This document shows positions 27,142-40,542 of a stretch of DNA of 64,000 nucleotides, one piece after another. The stretch comes from Pseudomonadota bacterium (lineage in GTDB: Bacteria > Pseudomonadota > Gammaproteobacteria > Burkholderiales > Burkholderiaceae_B): NCBI GenBank assembly GCA_023440825.1, contig JAEXRL010000006.1, forward strand, positions 39,577 to 103,576. Reading direction: 5' to 3'. Position 1 is the stretch's first letter. Each line of letters begins with the position of its first letter. A program made the translations under genes and the position numbers. The notes beneath the pieces were generated by a model that saw only the letters and a program-made list of their open reading frames with translations, was not told the origin of the DNA and did not search any database.

Positions 27142-28173
27142 TTACTGGCCAGAGCGACGCTTGCTAACAAAAATCATTTTTTGTTCACCAGTGTCGCTGG
27201 CGGCTGCTGGTGTGTAAGCATCCATAGGCAAGCTGGGTGTGAGGGGAGCCATGATGGATTCATCTGACTGCTGGAGGTGGTCGTCGAAGTAGTCTTGGTC
27301 AAAGCCCTTATCCCCTTCGGGGTCGGGAATGCCGCTGACTTGTAAGTCGGCAAAGTTATACAGCTCGGCGTCCATCAGGTGGGAAGGCACAACACGGGTC
27401 AGTGCACCAAATACGTTCCAAGATCGACTTGGGAATTTTTTGTCCCATTCCACAATCATGCGATTAATCTCTTGGCGCTTCAGGTTTTCCTGAGAACCGC
27501 ACAGATTACAGGGGATGATGGGAAACGCTTTAAGCTGCGCGTAGTCAATGAGGTCTTTTTCCGGGACGTAGGCCAAGGGACGTATGACGATGTGTTCGCC
27601 ATTATCCGACATGAGCTTAGGGGGCATGCCTTTCATGCGTCCACCGTAGAACAGATTTAAAAAGAAGGTGGCCAGTATGTCGTCACGGTGATGGCCCAAG
27701 GCGATTTTGGTTGCGCCTAGCTCTTTGGCGACTCGGTACAAGATACCTCGACGTAAGCGTGAGCATAGCGAGCACATGGTCTTGCCCTCAGGAATCACGC
27801 GTGTCACGATAGAGTACGTATCCTGAGTTTCGATGTGATAGGGCACCCCTAGCTTTTCCAGATATTGGGGCAGAATGTGATCGGGAAATCCGGGTTGTTT
27901 TTGGTCTAGATTAACGGCAATCAAATCAAAGTTGATCGGCGCTCGCTGCTTGAGCTTCATGAGCACATCCAGCAGGCCGTAGGAGTCTTTGCCTCCTGAT
28001 AGGCAAACCATGATTTTGTCGCCCTCTTCGATCATATTGAAATCGCTGACGGCGCGTCCCACTTCGCGCATGATGCGCTTGCTTAGTTTGTTATTTTCAT
28101 GCTGTTGCTTGCGTTCCGCCTGATTAGGGAAGGCAAGATCGGCTTGTTCGGGTTGGTCGAAATCGTGGGCCAT
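27142..28173 (-). CDS. ttcA: tRNA 2-thiocytidine synthetase TtcA
   Basis: A 343-residue ATP-dependent enzyme that thiolates cytidine 32 of certain tRNAs using a [4Fe-4S] cluster. Seen: PP-loop SGGKDS (59-64), CxxC in [11 protein letters not shown] and a second CxxC in [10 protein letters not shown], and GHHRDD. The N-terminal 25 and C-terminal 45 residues are extra tails relative to the E. coli protein. It is transcribed with folB, 26 bases upstream. Confidence 0.96.
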   Translation of the reverse strand: MAHDFDQPEQADLAFPNQAERKQQHENNKLSKRIMREVGRAVSDFNMIEEGDKIMVCLSGGKDSYGLLDVLMKLKQRAPINFDLIAVNLDQKQPGFPDHILPQYLEKLGVPYHIETQDTYSIVTRVIPEGKTMCSLCSRLRRGILYRVAKELGATKIALGHHRDDILATFFLNLFYGGRMKGMPPKLMSDNGEHIVIRPLAYVPEKDLIDYAQLKAFPIIPCNLCGSQENLKRQEINRMIVEWDKKFPSRSWNVFGALTRVVPSHLMDAELYNFADLQVSGIPDPEGDKGFDQDYFDDHLQQSDESIMAPLTPSLPMDAYTPAAASDTGEQKMIFVSKRRSGQ

Positions 28174-28199
28174 GAGAGTGGTGAGATAAAAAGTCGGTA

Positions 28200-28571
28200 T
28201 TAAGACAGCATGGTGCGCTGGCGTTCTATCGTTATGCCTACGGCATCACAGTCGTCAAAAGCCAGCGGTTTGCTAAGGCTAAGTTTAACGTGATTGACAG
28301 CCGGGAAGTCCTGGAGAATACGCGTTGCCAGTCGTTCAATTAAGGTTTCGAGCAAATGGGTGTGCGCTGCCGTGGTCTCGCTAATCAGCGTTTCGCGCAG
28401 TAAGCGGTAATCCAGCACGCTGTCTATGTCGTGGTCATCAGCGTGCTCTGCAAAAGGGGTCTCGAACTCGGCGTCGATATGCAGGGCTTGTGGAGCGGCG
28501 ATTTCGTGCTCCAGTATGCCTATATAGGCTTGAACAACCAGGTTTTTAATGAAAATTCGGCGTGTTTGCAT
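28200..28571 (-). CDS. folB: Dihydroneopterin aldolase
   Basis: A 123-residue folate-pathway enzyme that splits 7,8-dihydroneopterin into 6-hydroxymethyl-dihydropterin and glycolaldehyde. Seen: [18 protein letters not shown] with the conserved glutamate, and the [11 protein letters not shown] and VKLSLSKP segments. Slightly longer than the 115-residue norm. It begins after a strong hairpin that separates it from the M61 peptidase gene and is followed by ttcA. Confidence 0.92.
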   Translation of the reverse strand: MQTRRIFIKNLVVQAYIGILEHEIAAPQALHIDAEFETPFAEHADDHDIDSVLDYRLLRETLISETTAAHTHLLETLIERLATRILQDFPAVNHVKLSLSKPLAFDDCDAVGITIERQRTMLS

Positions 28572-28593
28572 GCCTGATACTCAAAATAAAGGA

Positions 28594-28618
28594 CGTAGCC
28601 TGCCACTGGCAGGCTACG
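28594..28618 (-). terminator. Terminator between M61 peptidase gene and folB
   Basis: A perfect 11-bp stem with a 3-base loop (28594-28604 and 28608-28618), 22 bases past the peptidase stop, followed on the minus strand by TCCTTTATTTT. A second weaker stem overlaps the end of the peptidase gene. Confidence 0.65.
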
Positions 28619-28639
28619 ATAAGCCAGCAATGGCAGGCT

Positions 28640-30430
28640 TTAATGTGGAAGTCGCTGAAGTGTACATGTATCCAGGGCGGGTTTGGCAAGCTGGACGGTG
28701 TAAGCACGCAGTTCGTCGCGACGAAACACATGAATTTGCACAGTCTGGTCGGGCTGGAAGGCCGCTAGCAAGCGATCAAGACTGGCCTTGTCGCTAACTC
28801 GCAAGCCATCTATGGCCACCAAAATATCGCCGGCAGACAGGCCCGCTCGGTGGGCAGCGCCATGCTCGTATACGGTGGCCAGCTCGCATTGAGTGCCTTG
28901 CTGGCGCAGGCGTACGTCTAGGCTGGGAGTTTTCTGACTACTGCTCCAGCTTAGCTCAACACCTTGGGCAGCAAACAAAGCTTGTAAAGGAACGTCTTCT
29001 GTACCATAGACATACCTGCTTAGGTAATCACTGGCGTCAAAGCCTGTTGCTTGGTAAATAATCTCTTGCATGGCATGCTCAGCCACGCCCTGAGGCGCAG
29101 GGCGAGTGTAGAAATCTTTACCATACTGATTCCACATTGCTAGCATGACGTCATCCAGACTCTTTTCTTGCTTGCTTTGGGCGCGTATGGATAAATCCAG
29201 TCCTAGAGCTGCTAAGGCTCCTTTACTGTAATAACTGACTAAAGCATTGGGTGAGTTTTCATCTTGCTTGTAGAAGCGGGTCCACGTGTCAAAGGAGCTT
29301 TCTGCTATAGACTGCTTGAAGCGACCTGGGCTGCGCTGCACGGCGCTGATGTTTTTACTGAGCAAGTTAAAGTATTGGGCTTCGTTAACGCAGCCGGAGC
29401 GTAATAGCATCAGGTCATCGTAATAAGACGTGAAGCCTTCAAAAACCCACAGTAAGCGGGTGTAATTTTCTTGGCTTAAGTCATATGGAGCAAACACGGC
29501 GGGTTTGATGCGTTTGACGTGCCAGGTGTGGAAGTACTCGTGGCTGACCAGACCCAGGAAGGTTTGGTAACCCTCTGTTTTTTGTTTTGGGTCCATGCCT
29601 TGGACAGGAAGATCGCGACGAGCTGCCATGAGGGCCGTTGAGGCTCGGTGCTCAAGGCCACCGTAACCGTCGTCAGTGACCATGGTCATGAACACATATC
29701 GATCTGAGCTTTCTAAAAATGGAGCGCGTTGCTGTTCTGGGTCGAAAAACGCGATTTGTGTGGCACAGATTTTTTGTACGTCAGCCGCAATACGACTCAG
29801 ATCCAAATTAGGGGCAATGCCTGTAAACACCAACTCATGCTCAGCGCCGTGGGCTAGGAAGCTAATCACCTGTGGGGTGCCCATTTCTACGGGATGATCA
29901 ATTAGGTCATCGTAATCACGCGCTTCATAAAGTCCAAAGCCATGGCGTTTGGCGGGCTTGAGTTTGCCATGTTTTTTACGGGCTTCGGGCAGGCTGGTGT
30001 AGACATTCCAGTCGGGCAATTGTCCGTTTTCAACCAGTTCGAGCAGGCAAGGACGTTTATCCTGACCCTCGGGTTTTAAAAAAACGCTGGTGCCATTAAA
30101 AAAAGCATGGCTTTCATCGACATGTGCTCCGCGTACCGACAGATCCCACGCGTACACGGTGTAACGAATATGTAATTCGCCAGTGCAGGGAGCACATTGC
30201 CAGCGGTGTTTGTCCAGTTTATGGATGGCAATGGCAGTATCATCACTAAAAGCAGCTATGCTTTCTATTTGACGTGAGAAGTCGCGAATCAGGTAACTGC
30301 CTGGTATCCAGGCGGGTAGGCTGAGCACCTGACCCTGAGGGTCGGGAAAAGGAATATGCAGGTCAAGCTGCAAGCGGTGGCCGGGCAAATCGGCCAAGGT
30401 GATGCGATACAGTAGTGGTGAATTATCCAT
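28640..30430 (-). CDS. M61-family metallopeptidase with PDZ domain
   Basis: A 596-residue protein of the glycyl-aminopeptidase (M61) family. The N-terminal half is a beta-rich domain ([16 protein letters not shown]). The zinc site HEYFH lies within [17 protein letters not shown] near residue 300, with the downstream glutamate in [12 protein letters not shown]. The C-terminal PDZ domain spans about 500-585 ([20 protein letters not shown]). It has no signal peptide, so it is probably cytosolic. It prefers N-terminal Gly or Ala substrates by family analogy; the physiological role is unclear. ATG 30430, divergent from the enoyl-CoA hydratase 36 bases away. Confidence 0.92.
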   Translation of the reverse strand: MDNSPLLYRITLADLPGHRLQLDLHIPFPDPQGQVLSLPAWIPGSYLIRDFSRQIESIAAFSDDTAIAIHKLDKHRWQCAPCTGELHIRYTVYAWDLSVRGAHVDESHAFFNGTSVFLKPEGQDKRPCLLELVENGQLPDWNVYTSLPEARKKHGKLKPAKRHGFGLYEARDYDDLIDHPVEMGTPQVISFLAHGAEHELVFTGIAPNLDLSRIAADVQKICATQIAFFDPEQQRAPFLESSDRYVFMTMVTDDGYGGLEHRASTALMAARRDLPVQGMDPKQKTEGYQTFLGLVSHEYFHTWHVKRIKPAVFAPYDLSQENYTRLLWVFEGFTSYYDDLMLLRSGCVNEAQYFNLLSKNISAVQRSPGRFKQSIAESSFDTWTRFYKQDENSPNALVSYYSKGALAALGLDLSIRAQSKQEKSLDDVMLAMWNQYGKDFYTRPAPQGVAEHAMQEIIYQATGFDASDYLSRYVYGTEDVPLQALFAAQGVELSWSSSQKTPSLDVRLRQQGTQCELATVYEHGAAHRAGLSAGDILVAIDGLRVSDKASLDRLLAAFQPDQTVQIHVFRRDELRAYTVQLAKPALDTCTLQRLPH

Positions 30431-30466
30431 CCCTTTATTCTATTTAATATTTTGCAAGGAGGCAGT

Positions 30467-31243
30467 ATGAACGAGCCATTAGTTAAAACCGAAGTACATG
30501 GACGTGTTGCTTTATTGACAATTAACCGTCCTAAAGCACTGAATGCACTGAGTAATGAGGTCGCAGCAGAGATTTATGCGGCCTTAAAGGCATACGATGC
30601 CGATGAGCAAATAGGCGCTATCGTGCTAACTGGTAACGAGCGAGCTTTTGCTGCGGGTGCCGATATTGCGGCCATGAAAGACTGGACTTACCAAGATGTC
30701 TATAAAAGCAATTACTTGGCAGGCGATTGGGAGGGGATCACCAAAATACGTAAGCCCATTATTGCCGCAGTGTCTGGGTATGCATTGGGGGGTGGCTGTG
30801 AGCTAGCGATGGCATGCGATACGATTTTCGCGGCCGACACCGCTAAATTTGGTCAGCCAGAAATCAAATTGGGTGTTATTCCAGGGTATGGCGGTACACA
30901 GCGTTTGCCGCGTGCGATTGGAAAAGCCAAGGCCATGGATCTGGTATTAACCGGCCGCATGATGGATGCGGAAGAGGCCGAGCGCTCCGGATTGGTATCC
31001 CGAGTGGTGCCCGCCGACACTTTGCTTCAGGAAGCCATGGAGGCGGCCGCGGTCATAGCGAGTATGTCTTTGCCTTCAGTCATGATGGCGAAAGAATGTG
31101 TCAATCGTGCTTATGAAAGCACCTTGGATGAAGGTCTGATGTACGAACGTCGTAACTTTCATGCATTGTTTGCCACCGAGGATCAGAAAGAGGGCATGAA
31201 TGCATTCGTTGAGAAGCGCAAGCCCCAGTTCAAGCATCAGTAA
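30467..31243 (+). CDS. Enoyl-CoA hydratase
   Basis: A 258-residue crotonase-fold enzyme that adds water to 2-enoyl-CoA in fatty-acid or aromatic-acid breakdown. Seen: oxyanion-hole residues in [12 protein letters not shown] and [13 protein letters not shown], and two catalytic glutamates in [10 protein letters not shown] and [19 protein letters not shown]. Start at ATG 30467, set by AAGGAGG immediately upstream. No other beta-oxidation genes adjoin it, so chain-length preference is unknown. Confidence 0.94.
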   Translation: MNEPLVKTEVHGRVALLTINRPKALNALSNEVAAEIYAALKAYDADEQIGAIVLTGNERAFAAGADIAAMKDWTYQDVYKSNYLAGDWEGITKIRKPIIAAVSGYALGGGCELAMACDTIFAADTAKFGQPEIKLGVIPGYGGTQRLPRAIGKAKAMDLVLTGRMMDAEEAERSGLVSRVVPADTLLQEAMEAAAVIASMSLPSVMMAKECVNRAYESTLDEGLMYERRNFHALFATEDQKEGMNAFVEKRKPQFKHQ

Positions 31244-31380
31244 TTGTTAGATTGCAAGCTCTTTGTGTGGCTGTTGTAAGAATGCTGCAGTGCGGTAAGT
31301 GCCTATGTACCGAAATGGCCTTTTTATCAGCCTTACAAGGAGCTTGATGTGCTAGAGCCCTAATAAACTTAAGGTAATGT

Positions 31381-31410
31381 TTGCTAGCAGCAAAATAAAG
31401 ACGTTATACT
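31381..31410 (+). promoter_or_regulatory. Probable sigma70 promoter of the atp operon
   Basis: TTGCTA (31381-31386) and TATACT (31405-31410) with an 18-bp spacer, 131 bases ahead of atpI. It is the best promoter match in the 297-base gap between the enoyl-CoA hydratase and atpI, leaving a leader of about 125 bases in which I recognise no riboswitch. Confidence 0.5.
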
Positions 31411-31540
31411 TTATGAGTTTGACAGCCAGTGGCTTTCCTAGGATCGCCCGGTTTAGGTCTTTTAAGACTCATGGCGCAACGGTTAAACGTGTTATGCGGC
31501 CACCAGCCTAATTTACTTAAATCCGCGTTATTCCTAATTT

Positions 31541-32017
31541 ATGGTTCAGCACATCGAGACGGGTGAAAAATCCGATTCGTTTCAACAACAAGAGCTAGAC
31601 GGCTACAAGCCGTTAGTGCTTAGTGCTGAGCAAAAGGCGGCTATGGCTCAAAAAGCGAGTAGTGGCATTGTTCATGCCCTATGTGCTCAGGCCCTTATGG
31701 GGGTTGTAGCAGTCATACTGGCTTTTTTGGTGTCAGGTGTAAACGCAGCAGCTTCAGCCCTACTTGGCGCAGCTGCTTATTTTGTGCCTAACGCATTATT
31801 TGCATTGCGACTGCTACTAGGTTTGTTCGGTGGTGGAAGTGCCAGCCCCATGGCGTTTTTCTGGGGTGAGGCCTTCAAATTAACGGCTGCTTTGCTCATT
31901 TTGGGCTTGGCTGCGACAACAAATACCGGTTGGCTTAGTTGGCCGGCGCTCTTGTTTGGGCTGGTGTGCGTACTAAAAGGTTATGTGCTGCTGCTGGCTT
32001 TACGCAAATTGCCGTGA
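31541..32017 (+). CDS. atpI: ATP synthase protein I
   Basis: A 158-residue membrane protein with four hydrophobic segments, the AtpI assembly helper that assists c-ring formation. Seen: LGAAAYFVPNALFALRLLL and AFFWGEAFKLTAALLILGLA, typical of the family. The first 45 residues are polar. First gene of the atp operon, 54 bases before atpB. Confidence 0.88.
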   Translation: MVQHIETGEKSDSFQQQELDGYKPLVLSAEQKAAMAQKASSGIVHALCAQALMGVVAVILAFLVSGVNAAASALLGAAAYFVPNALFALRLLLGLFGGGSASPMAFFWGEAFKLTAALLILGLAATTNTGWLSWPALLFGLVCVLKGYVLLLALRKLP

Positions 32018-32071
32018 CGGAATTTTTGGTTTCATGGGCTTATGCCCCTAACGTATACAGGGTAAATACAG

Positions 32072-32953
32072 ATGGCTGCTGCTAGTGATATTTCGCCTCA
32101 GTCAAGTTACATTCAACATCATCTGGTGCATTTGAATAACGTTGGCGCAAAGCAAGACGTTATCGCTAATTTTGGTGTTTTTAACTACGACTCAGCCTTC
32201 TGGTCCCTGCTAATGGGCCTGATCGTTGTTTTCTTTTTGCGACGCGCTGCGGTGCGCGCTACGGCTGGGGTGCCTGGACGCTTTCAAATGGCGGTTGAGA
32301 TCCTGGTGAGCTGGGTGGAAGATCAAGCCAAGTCTGTAGTGCCTAACTCCGAGTCCCTGAAATTCGTAGCGCCTTTGGGCCTAACGGTGTTTCTCTGGAT
32401 TCTCATGATGAACGTGCTGGATTTGCTGCCCGTGGATGGCTTGGGCTGGATTTTCATGCAAACCGGTCTGGGGGCTCTGGAAAGCGATCCCCTTTACTAC
32501 CATCGTATCTTGCCAACAGCTGACCTGAACGTGCCTATGGGTATGTCTTTGGGTGTGCTTTTGTTGATGTTTTACTACGGCATCAAAATTAAGCATCCCG
32601 GTGGCTTTGTTAAAGAATTGTTTACTGCGCCGTTCGAGGCCAGTGGTGTAGCAGTTATCTTTTTGGCACCGATCAACTTCTTGTTGAACTGCATTGAATA
32701 TGCTGCCAAATCGGTTTCGCTGGGTATGCGGTTGTTCGGTAATATGTTTGCCGGAGAGCTGGTATTCATGCTGATTGCTTTGCTTGGCGGAGCATGGACA
32801 GGGTTTAATGGATCAAGCATAGGCTTGGGTATAGGCCATGTATTAGCAGGTTCGGTATGGGCAATTTTCCATATTCTGATTGTGCTCTTACAGGCATTTA
32901 TTTTCATGATGCTTACCCTCGTATATATAGGGCAAGCGCACGAAAGCCATTAA
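32072..32953 (+). CDS. atpB: ATP synthase Fo subunit a
   Basis: A 293-residue inner-membrane stator channel subunit carrying protons to the c-ring. The essential arginine lies in [23 protein letters not shown]-like and HxL segments also match. About five to six transmembrane helices. Length is normal for betaproteobacteria. Confidence 0.97.
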   Translation: MAAASDISPQSSYIQHHLVHLNNVGAKQDVIANFGVFNYDSAFWSLLMGLIVVFFLRRAAVRATAGVPGRFQMAVEILVSWVEDQAKSVVPNSESLKFVAPLGLTVFLWILMMNVLDLLPVDGLGWIFMQTGLGALESDPLYYHRILPTADLNVPMGMSLGVLLLMFYYGIKIKHPGGFVKELFTAPFEASGVAVIFLAPINFLLNCIEYAAKSVSLGMRLFGNMFAGELVFMLIALLGGAWTGFNGSSIGLGIGHVLAGSVWAIFHILIVLLQAFIFMMLTLVYIGQAHESH

Positions 32954-33024
32954 TCAATATCCGGGCATGGTCAATACCGTGCTCCGGGAGGCAGAACATG
33001 CTTCTGCTATGCCGTTTTTTTTGA

Positions 33025-33303
<279 letters not shown>

Positions 33304-33453
33304 GTGCAGAAAAAACCTAGGTTTTACTGGCTGGCAGGCAGTCGCTAGCGGCACCAACTACACTATAGTGTGACACAGTGCCGCCAGTGACTTGAAAAAT
33401 ACGGCGTCGCAGCATTTTGCTGTTGATGCATGAGGTATTGAAGGGACACGACC

Positions 33454-33924
33454 GTGAATTTAAACGCGACTCTCTTTTTTCAGATGATCGTGTTTTTCGT
33501 TTTGGCATGGTTTACGATGCGATTCGTATGGCCACCCTTAACGAAAGCGATTGAAGATCGTCGACAAAAAATTGCTGATGGCTTAGCCGCCGCTGATAAA
33601 GGCAAGGCTGATTTAGCCCAGGCGCAAGCGCGTATCAGCCTGATGGACGCAGCCGCCAAATCTGAGAACCACACACGTGTAGCAGATGCGGAAAAACAGG
33701 CCGCTGCCATTATCGAGGCAGCACGCCGCGAAGCTGAAGTAGAAAAAGCACGTATTGTTGCTCAGGCTCAGCAAGATGCTGCGCAAGAAGTGCAGCGTGT
33801 ACGTGAAGGTCTACGTGGTGAAGTGGCTACGCTTGCTGTCAAGGGTGCGGAGCAGATTCTGCGCCGTGAAGTAGATGCGCAGGCACACGCCGAGCTGCTT
33901 AATCAGCTCAAGGCTGAACTTTAA
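33454..33924 (+). CDS. atpF: ATP synthase Fo subunit b
   Basis: A 156-residue peripheral-stalk subunit: one N-terminal membrane helix ([20 protein letters not shown]) and a long charged, Ala-rich coiled coil. It starts with GTG at 33454 (VNLNATLFF). It pairs with delta (atpH), 14 bases downstream. Confidence 0.96.
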   Translation: MNLNATLFFQMIVFFVLAWFTMRFVWPPLTKAIEDRRQKIADGLAAADKGKADLAQAQARISLMDAAAKSENHTRVADAEKQAAAIIEAARREAEVEKARIVAQAQQDAAQEVQRVREGLRGEVATLAVKGAEQILRREVDAQAHAELLNQLKAEL

Positions 33925-33938
33925 ACTTAAGGCAGGCC

Positions 33939-34478
33939 ATGGCTGAACTATCGACTATTGCCAGACCTTACGCCGAGGCGCTGTTCGCCGCTGTACGTAG
34001 CGATCAGCAAGCTCTCGAATCGTGGTCGGCCCTGTTGTCCGAAATGGCTCAGGTGGCCGGTCTACACGATGTGCGCGAGGCACTGAACGATCCACGCCTG
34101 AATACCGGGCAACGGATAGAGCTGTTTTCCGGTTTGATTCAAACTCAGTTGGATGACAAAGCTCGCAACTTTATTGAACTGTTGGTTAGCAATCAACGCA
34201 TTTTGTTGCTACCGCAGATTGCAGAGCAGTTTGAATTTTTGAAACACCAACTCGAAGGCTCGGCCGAGGCGCTCATTAGTAGTGCTTTTCCTCTGGACGA
34301 AACACAAGTCAGCGATCTGCTGGCCGGCCTGGAGAAAAAGTTTGGCCTGAAACTCAAGCCGAACGTTACCGTAGACCCTGATTTAATCGGTGGTGTACGT
34401 GTAGTAGTAGGTGATCAGGTGCTCGACACTTCCGTGCAGGCTAGGCTGGCCAGCATGCGCGATACGCTGACTGCTTAG
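33939..34478 (+). CDS. atpH: ATP synthase F1 subunit delta
   Basis: A 179-residue OSCP-type stalk subunit linking F1 alpha to subunit b. Seen: [12 protein letters not shown] start and the C-terminal [19 protein letters not shown] signature. Normal length. Confidence 0.96.
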   Translation: MAELSTIARPYAEALFAAVRSDQQALESWSALLSEMAQVAGLHDVREALNDPRLNTGQRIELFSGLIQTQLDDKARNFIELLVSNQRILLLPQIAEQFEFLKHQLEGSAEALISSAFPLDETQVSDLLAGLEKKFGLKLKPNVTVDPDLIGGVRVVVGDQVLDTSVQARLASMRDTLTA

Positions 34479-34514
34479 TGGCAGATCAGTAAACAGGATT
34501 TCAGGAGTCTGAAC

Positions 34515-36056
34515 ATGCAACTTAATCCGTCTGAGATCAGCGAACTGCTTAAAAGCCGCATTGAAGGCTTGGGCGCCTCGGCTGATGTTCGCACGCAAGG
34601 CACGGTTGTTTCCGTGACTGACGGTATTACCCGTATTCACGGTCTGTCCGACGTGATGCAAGGCGAAATGCTTGAATTCCCGAACAATGTGTTCGGTTTA
34701 GCGCTCAACCTTGAGCGCGATTCTGTCGGTGCAGTTATTCTGGGTGAATACACCGGCGTTTCTGAAGGCGATCCAGTAAAAACAACTGGTCGTATTTTGG
34801 AAGTGCCCGTGGGTCCCGAGCTGTGTGGCCGTGTGGTCGACACGCTGGGCAACCCCATTGATGGCAAAGGTCCTATCAATGCCAAGCTGACCGACGTTAT
34901 TGAAAAAGTAGCTCCAGGTGTTATTGCCCGTCAATCCGTGTCGCAGCCTCTGCAGACCGGTACTAAGGCGATTGACTCCATGGTGCCGATTGGTCGCGGT
35001 CAGCGTGAGCTGATTATTGGTGACCGTCAAACAGGTAAAACTGCTGTTGCCGTTGACACCATCATTGCCCAGAAGGGTACTGGTGTGAAATGCGTATACG
35101 TTGCAGTCGGTCAAAAAGCGTCCACAATCAACAACGTGGTGCGTAAGCTTGAAGAGCACGGTGCTCTGGAATACACCATTATTGTTGCTGCATCAGCTTC
35201 TGAGTCGGCAGCAATGCAATACCTGGCACCGTACTCCGGTTGCACAATGGGTGAGTATTTCCGTGACCGTGGTGAAGATGCCTTGATCATCTATGATGAC
35301 TTGACTAAACAAGCATGGGCATATCGTCAAGTATCCCTGCTTTTGCGTCGTCCTCCAGGCCGTGAAGCTTACCCAGGTGATGTTTTCTATCTGCACTCCC
35401 GCTTATTGGAGCGTGCTGCGCGCGTCAACGCTGAGTACGTAGAGAAATTCACTAATGGTGAAGTAAAAGGTAAAACCGGTTCTTTGACCGCTCTGCCTAT
35501 CATCGAAACTCAGGCTGGTGACGTTTCCGCTTTCGTTCCGACCAACGTGATTTCTATTACTGACGGTCAGATCTTCTTGGAATCGGATCTGTTTAACGCA
35601 GGTGTGCGTCCAGCTATTAACGCGGGTATTTCCGTATCGCGTGTTGGTAGTGCTGCTCAAACCAAGATCATTAAAAAGCTGTCTGGCGGTATTCGTACTG
35701 ACTTGGCGCAATATCGTGAACTGGCCGCTTTTGCTCAGTTTGCCTCTGATCTGGACGAAGCAACACGTCGTCAACTCGAGCGCGGTAAGCGTGTGGTCGA
35801 GCTGTTGAAACAGCCTCAGTACCAGCCCTTAGCGGTGTGGGAACTGGGTGTTAGCTTGTACGCCGTGAACAACGGGTACTTCGATGACTTGGAGGTAGAA
35901 CAGGTGCTGAGCTTTGAAAAAGGCTTGAAAGACAGTTTGCGTACAAAGAACGCAGCGCTGATCGACAGCATCCAGAGCAAGCTCGAACTGACTAAAGACG
36001 ATGAGGCTGCCCTGGTAGCAGCGATTCAAGACTTTAAAAAGAACGGCGTTTTCTAA
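34515..36056 (+). CDS. atpA: ATP synthase F1 subunit alpha
   Basis: A 513-residue non-catalytic nucleotide-binding subunit. Walker [26 protein letters not shown] context, and the arginine-finger region in SISVTDGQ-like and [14 protein letters not shown] segments are present. It has the standard proteobacterial length. Confidence 0.98.
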   Translation: MQLNPSEISELLKSRIEGLGASADVRTQGTVVSVTDGITRIHGLSDVMQGEMLEFPNNVFGLALNLERDSVGAVILGEYTGVSEGDPVKTTGRILEVPVGPELCGRVVDTLGNPIDGKGPINAKLTDVIEKVAPGVIARQSVSQPLQTGTKAIDSMVPIGRGQRELIIGDRQTGKTAVAVDTIIAQKGTGVKCVYVAVGQKASTINNVVRKLEEHGALEYTIIVAASASESAAMQYLAPYSGCTMGEYFRDRGEDALIIYDDLTKQAWAYRQVSLLLRRPPGREAYPGDVFYLHSRLLERAARVNAEYVEKFTNGEVKGKTGSLTALPIIETQAGDVSAFVPTNVISITDGQIFLESDLFNAGVRPAINAGISVSRVGSAAQTKIIKKLSGGIRTDLAQYRELAAFAQFASDLDEATRRQLERGKRVVELLKQPQYQPLAVWELGVSLYAVNNGYFDDLEVEQVLSFEKGLKDSLRTKNAALIDSIQSKLELTKDDEAALVAAIQDFKKNGVF

Positions 36057-36148
36057 GTTCTCTGCAGGCAGGCCCCATTTGCTGGGGTCATAGTGAAAGG
36101 GGCGTATGCCTGGCATAGGCCCCAAACATGCCCTTACAGGAAAATGTG

Positions 36149-37057
36149 ATGGCCGGAATTAAGGAAATTCGTACAAAGATCAAGAGCGTGCAAAACACGC
36201 GCAAGATCACTAAAGCCATGGAGATGGTAGCGGCATCCAAAATGCGCAAGGCGCAGGAGCGGATGCGAGCTGGTCGTCCCTACGCAGATAAGGTGCGCGA
36301 AATTGCATCGCACCTGATGCAGGCTCACCCCGATTACACTCACCCATATATGGTCGAGCCCATCGAGGTAAAATCTGTTGGTGTGGTGGTTGTCAGTACA
36401 GACAAAGGTCTGTGCGGCGGCTTGAACACCAATATTTTACGTCTGGTTCTCGCTCGTTTGCGTGAGTTTGAAGATAAAGATATATCAGTACAATTTACCG
36501 CTCTAGGTGGTAAGGCCGCTGGTACGATTGCACGTATTGGTGCCAAACTGGTTTCCCAGGAAGTCGGTTTAGGCGATGCGCCAAACCTTGAGCGTCTGAT
36601 TGGTGCTATTAAGGTTCAACTAGACGACTTTATCGAAGGTCGTGTGGATGCGGTGTATCTGGCGACTAGCCGTTTTGTTAATACCATGAGACAAAAGCCT
36701 ACGTTCATTCGTTTGTTGCCCTTGCCTAGTGGTTTAGAGGATCCCTTTCAGGTGGGTGCCGAAGTGGCCGAGCCTAATGAAGTGAACTCTTCTCAGTATG
36801 GCTGGGACTACATCTACGAACCCGATGCTAAGTCTGTTATTGACGACTTGTTGCATCGCTACGTAGAAGGTCTGATTTATCAGGCAGTGGCAGAGAACAT
36901 GGCTTCTGAGCAATCCGCTCGTATGGTGGCGATGAAAGCCGCCTCGGATAACGCGAAGTCTGTTATTGGCGAACTTGAGCTGGTCTACAACAAGACTCGT
37001 CAGGCTGCTATTACCAAAGAAATCTCTGAAATCGTGGGGGGTGCCGCCGCAGTGTAA
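36149..37057 (+). CDS. atpG: ATP synthase F1 subunit gamma
   Basis: A 302-residue central rotor shaft with two long terminal helices. The start [20 protein letters not shown] and the end [24 protein letters not shown] helix match the family. ATG 36149 is preferred (AGGAAA upstream, canonical MAGIKEIR); a frame open from 36128 adds seven unlikely residues. Confidence 0.97.
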   Translation: MAGIKEIRTKIKSVQNTRKITKAMEMVAASKMRKAQERMRAGRPYADKVREIASHLMQAHPDYTHPYMVEPIEVKSVGVVVVSTDKGLCGGLNTNILRLVLARLREFEDKDISVQFTALGGKAAGTIARIGAKLVSQEVGLGDAPNLERLIGAIKVQLDDFIEGRVDAVYLATSRFVNTMRQKPTFIRLLPLPSGLEDPFQVGAEVAEPNEVNSSQYGWDYIYEPDAKSVIDDLLHRYVEGLIYQAVAENMASEQSARMVAMKAASDNAKSVIGELELVYNKTRQAAITKEISEIVGGAAAV

Positions 37058-37085
37058 TTGCACACTGATTAGGCATACCATTTAA

Positions 37086-38525
<1,440 letters not shown>

Positions 38526-38534
38526 GGATAAAAC

Positions 38535-38957
38535 ATGACTACTCTTCATGTTGACGTGGTTAGCGCAGAGCAATCGATTTTTGCTGGTGAAGCAAAGTTC
38601 GTTGCCCTGCCCGGTGAATCGGGTGAGTTGGGTATTTTGCCCGGACACACACCACTGATTTCCCGTATACGTCCCGGCACGCTGAAGATCGTTATGGATG
38701 ATGGCCGCGAAGAGCTTATTTTCGTGGCTGGCGGCATACTCGAGGTTCAGCCCGGAAAGGTGACTGTACTCTCCGATACAGCTATTCGCGCTAGTGAGCT
38801 GGACGAAGCCAAGGCCTTGGCTGCACGTGAACGTGCACAAGAGGCGTTGAGCGGAGCCAAGGATAAGGCGGATATTGCTGTGGTGGAAGCCGAACTTGCC
38901 ATGTTGGCAGCTCAGGCAGCAGCAGCACGCCGTATCAGAGAAAAATCCAGACATTAA
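38535..38957 (+). CDS. atpC: ATP synthase F1 subunit epsilon
   Basis: A 140-residue subunit: N-terminal beta sandwich ([18 protein letters not shown]) and a two-helix C-terminal domain that can inhibit ATP hydrolysis. Last gene of the operon, followed by a strong terminator. Confidence 0.97.
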   Translation: MTTLHVDVVSAEQSIFAGEAKFVALPGESGELGILPGHTPLISRIRPGTLKIVMDDGREELIFVAGGILEVQPGKVTVLSDTAIRASELDEAKALAARERAQEALSGAKDKADIAVVEAELAMLAAQAAAARRIREKSRH

Positions 38958-39030
38958 GCATGTCTTGATTGTTTGCTGGTCACTTAGTTAAGCCAGAACG
39001 ACAGTTTTTGGCTTAGCAGGCAGTAATCGT

Positions 39031-39066
39031 AAAAGGCCTGAAAGCATTTGCTTTCAGGCCTTTTTT
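39031..39066 (+). terminator. Terminator of the atp operon
   Basis: A near-perfect hairpin with GGCCTGAAAGCA/TGCTTTCAGGCC arms flanked by A and T runs (six Ts from 39061), 74 bases past atpC. Confidence 0.92.
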
Positions 39067-39340
39067 GCAGTCTATGCCTATGATTTCATGAGTATGGGTA
39101 GTGTGTGTAGACCTTGAGATTGACGGCAGGCAAGGCTGCTGTAGATTCCGTATCGCTAGGGTGCTACGCCCCTACACTGTTGTGTCCTTGCGTAGCCCTG
39201 TACAAGTTATTTGGGGCCAGGCAAGACAGTTTATCCGCTTTAGTCGTAGAGACATTCTGTTTAAGCTGTACTGCATGAACCTATGTCAGCTGTTGGGCAA
39301 GGGCGCGCTAGAGCAATACATGGAATAGGGTACAGATACA
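39067..39340. other. Intergenic stretch without recognised content
   Basis: About 270 bases between the atp terminator and the cytochrome-gene terminator. A 75-codon open frame (39101-39328) is present but has no homolog-like character or ribosome-binding site. I see no gene or RNA motif. Confidence 0.5.
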
Positions 39341-39370
39341 AAAACGCCTCGCAGGTCAGCGAGGCGTTTT
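39341..39370 (-). terminator. Terminator of the diheme cytochrome gene
   Basis: AAAACGCCTCGC (39341-39352) and GCGAGGCGTTTT (39359-39370) form a perfect 12-bp stem with A and T edges, so it can stop transcription from either side. It lies 25 bases past the cytochrome stop. Confidence 0.88.
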
Positions 39371-39394
39371 ATGGTATAGCGTAGCGAAGTTGCC

Positions 39395-40276
39395 TTATTT
39401 AGCGGCATCCACCATGTACTGAACTGCGGATTTGATATCCTCGTCAGACGCTTGCGAGCCACCACGTGGAGGCATGGCACCTACACCATGTATGGCTTTT
39501 TGCACCATGGTGTCCATCCCACTGTCTATGTAGGGCTTCCAAGCGGCTTGATCGCCGAACTGTGGGGCGCCAGGAACTTTAGTAGCGTGACACGCAAAGC
39601 AAACTGAATCGTAGAGCTTTTTACCTGCTGCTAGGTCGATGCCTTCGTCGGCGGCCGCAGTTGTTGCAGGTGCTACATCGGCTTTTGCTGCTGGTGCAGC
39701 GGCAGCTTCTTGTGCTGCGGGTGCGGCCTCGCTCGCTTCAGCCCCATCGGCTTGTTCTGCTGCAGGCTCTTCAAAGTTAGCCCCAGCCTGGTTAGCCAGA
39801 TAGGCGACTGCACGAGCTACTTCTATGTCGTCCAGTGAGGGGTTACCACCGCGTGCGGGCATACCACGTATACCGTTTGTAGCCGCTTTAACCAGCTCAT
39901 CGTAGCCTTGGGCAATAAGCGGTGCCCAAGCTGCTTTATCGCCTGTTTTGGGCGCACCTGCCACACCTGCTCCGTGGCAGGCCGTACAGGTGGTTTCATA
40001 TACCTGCTGGCCTGTTTTCAGTTCTTTAACCGCGTTGGCGTCAACCAGCTTAAACCCTGCTATAGGTTGAATACGCGCCGCGATGGCATCGTAAGACATG
40101 GCATTAGAGCCAGCACCGGAGCTCATGGATGCGGTGACTAGCTGTACCAGCATAACGATAATCGCAATAGGTACGATAAAGGCCAGCGCCACGGTTAAAA
40201 GCAATTGCTGTGGGGTTTTGATCATGGCTTGACGCCCCTCGAGATTTTCTTCCGGTTTTTGTTCCGTGTTGCTCAT
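39395..40276 (-). CDS. Membrane-anchored diheme cytochrome c5-type protein
   Basis: A 293-residue c-type cytochrome. Polar start, one membrane anchor (LLTVALAFIVPIAIIVMLVQLV, about residues 26-47), then two class I heme domains: CTACH and CFACH attach heme, each followed by GMP/MPPRGG segments giving the Met ligand. An Ala/Glu/Pro-rich linker of about 45 residues joins them. It resembles Neisseria CycB/c5, which hands electrons to terminal oxidase or nitrite reductase in the periplasm. ATG 40276 is favoured by AGGA eight bases upstream; an in-frame ATG at 40297 adds seven residues. Confidence 0.92.
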   Translation of the reverse strand: MSNTEQKPEENLEGRQAMIKTPQQLLLTVALAFIVPIAIIVMLVQLVTASMSSGAGSNAMSYDAIAARIQPIAGFKLVDANAVKELKTGQQVYETTCTACHGAGVAGAPKTGDKAAWAPLIAQGYDELVKAATNGIRGMPARGGNPSLDDIEVARAVAYLANQAGANFEEPAAEQADGAEASEAAPAAQEAAAAPAAKADVAPATTAAADEGIDLAAGKKLYDSVCFACHATKVPGAPQFGDQAAWKPYIDSGMDTMVQKAIHGVGAMPPRGGSQASDEDIKSAVQYMVDAAK

Positions 40277-40542
40277 TATCGGATCCTGCAAATGCATACA
40301 AGAAAGAATGTAATGTTCTGACAGGAGTTGTCGCCAGGGACACCAACGCCATGAACCCTACTCTAATACTTGCGTGACGAATACGCTGTGTCAGTTAGAC
40401 TCTGGGTCAGTTAGCACATCCACGCAACCTGTGATTATAACGAACTGTACGCCTCTTGTATTACTCTGTTTGTAGTAGATGCCTTGCTTATTTCAAATAG
40501 TGGGTGATAAGTTTTACTATTCACGCTAGAATGCTAGGCTTG

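Noticed and set aside
39101..39328. 75-codon open frame after the atp operon
   Set aside because: No ribosome-binding site, no protein-like pattern, lies between two terminators.
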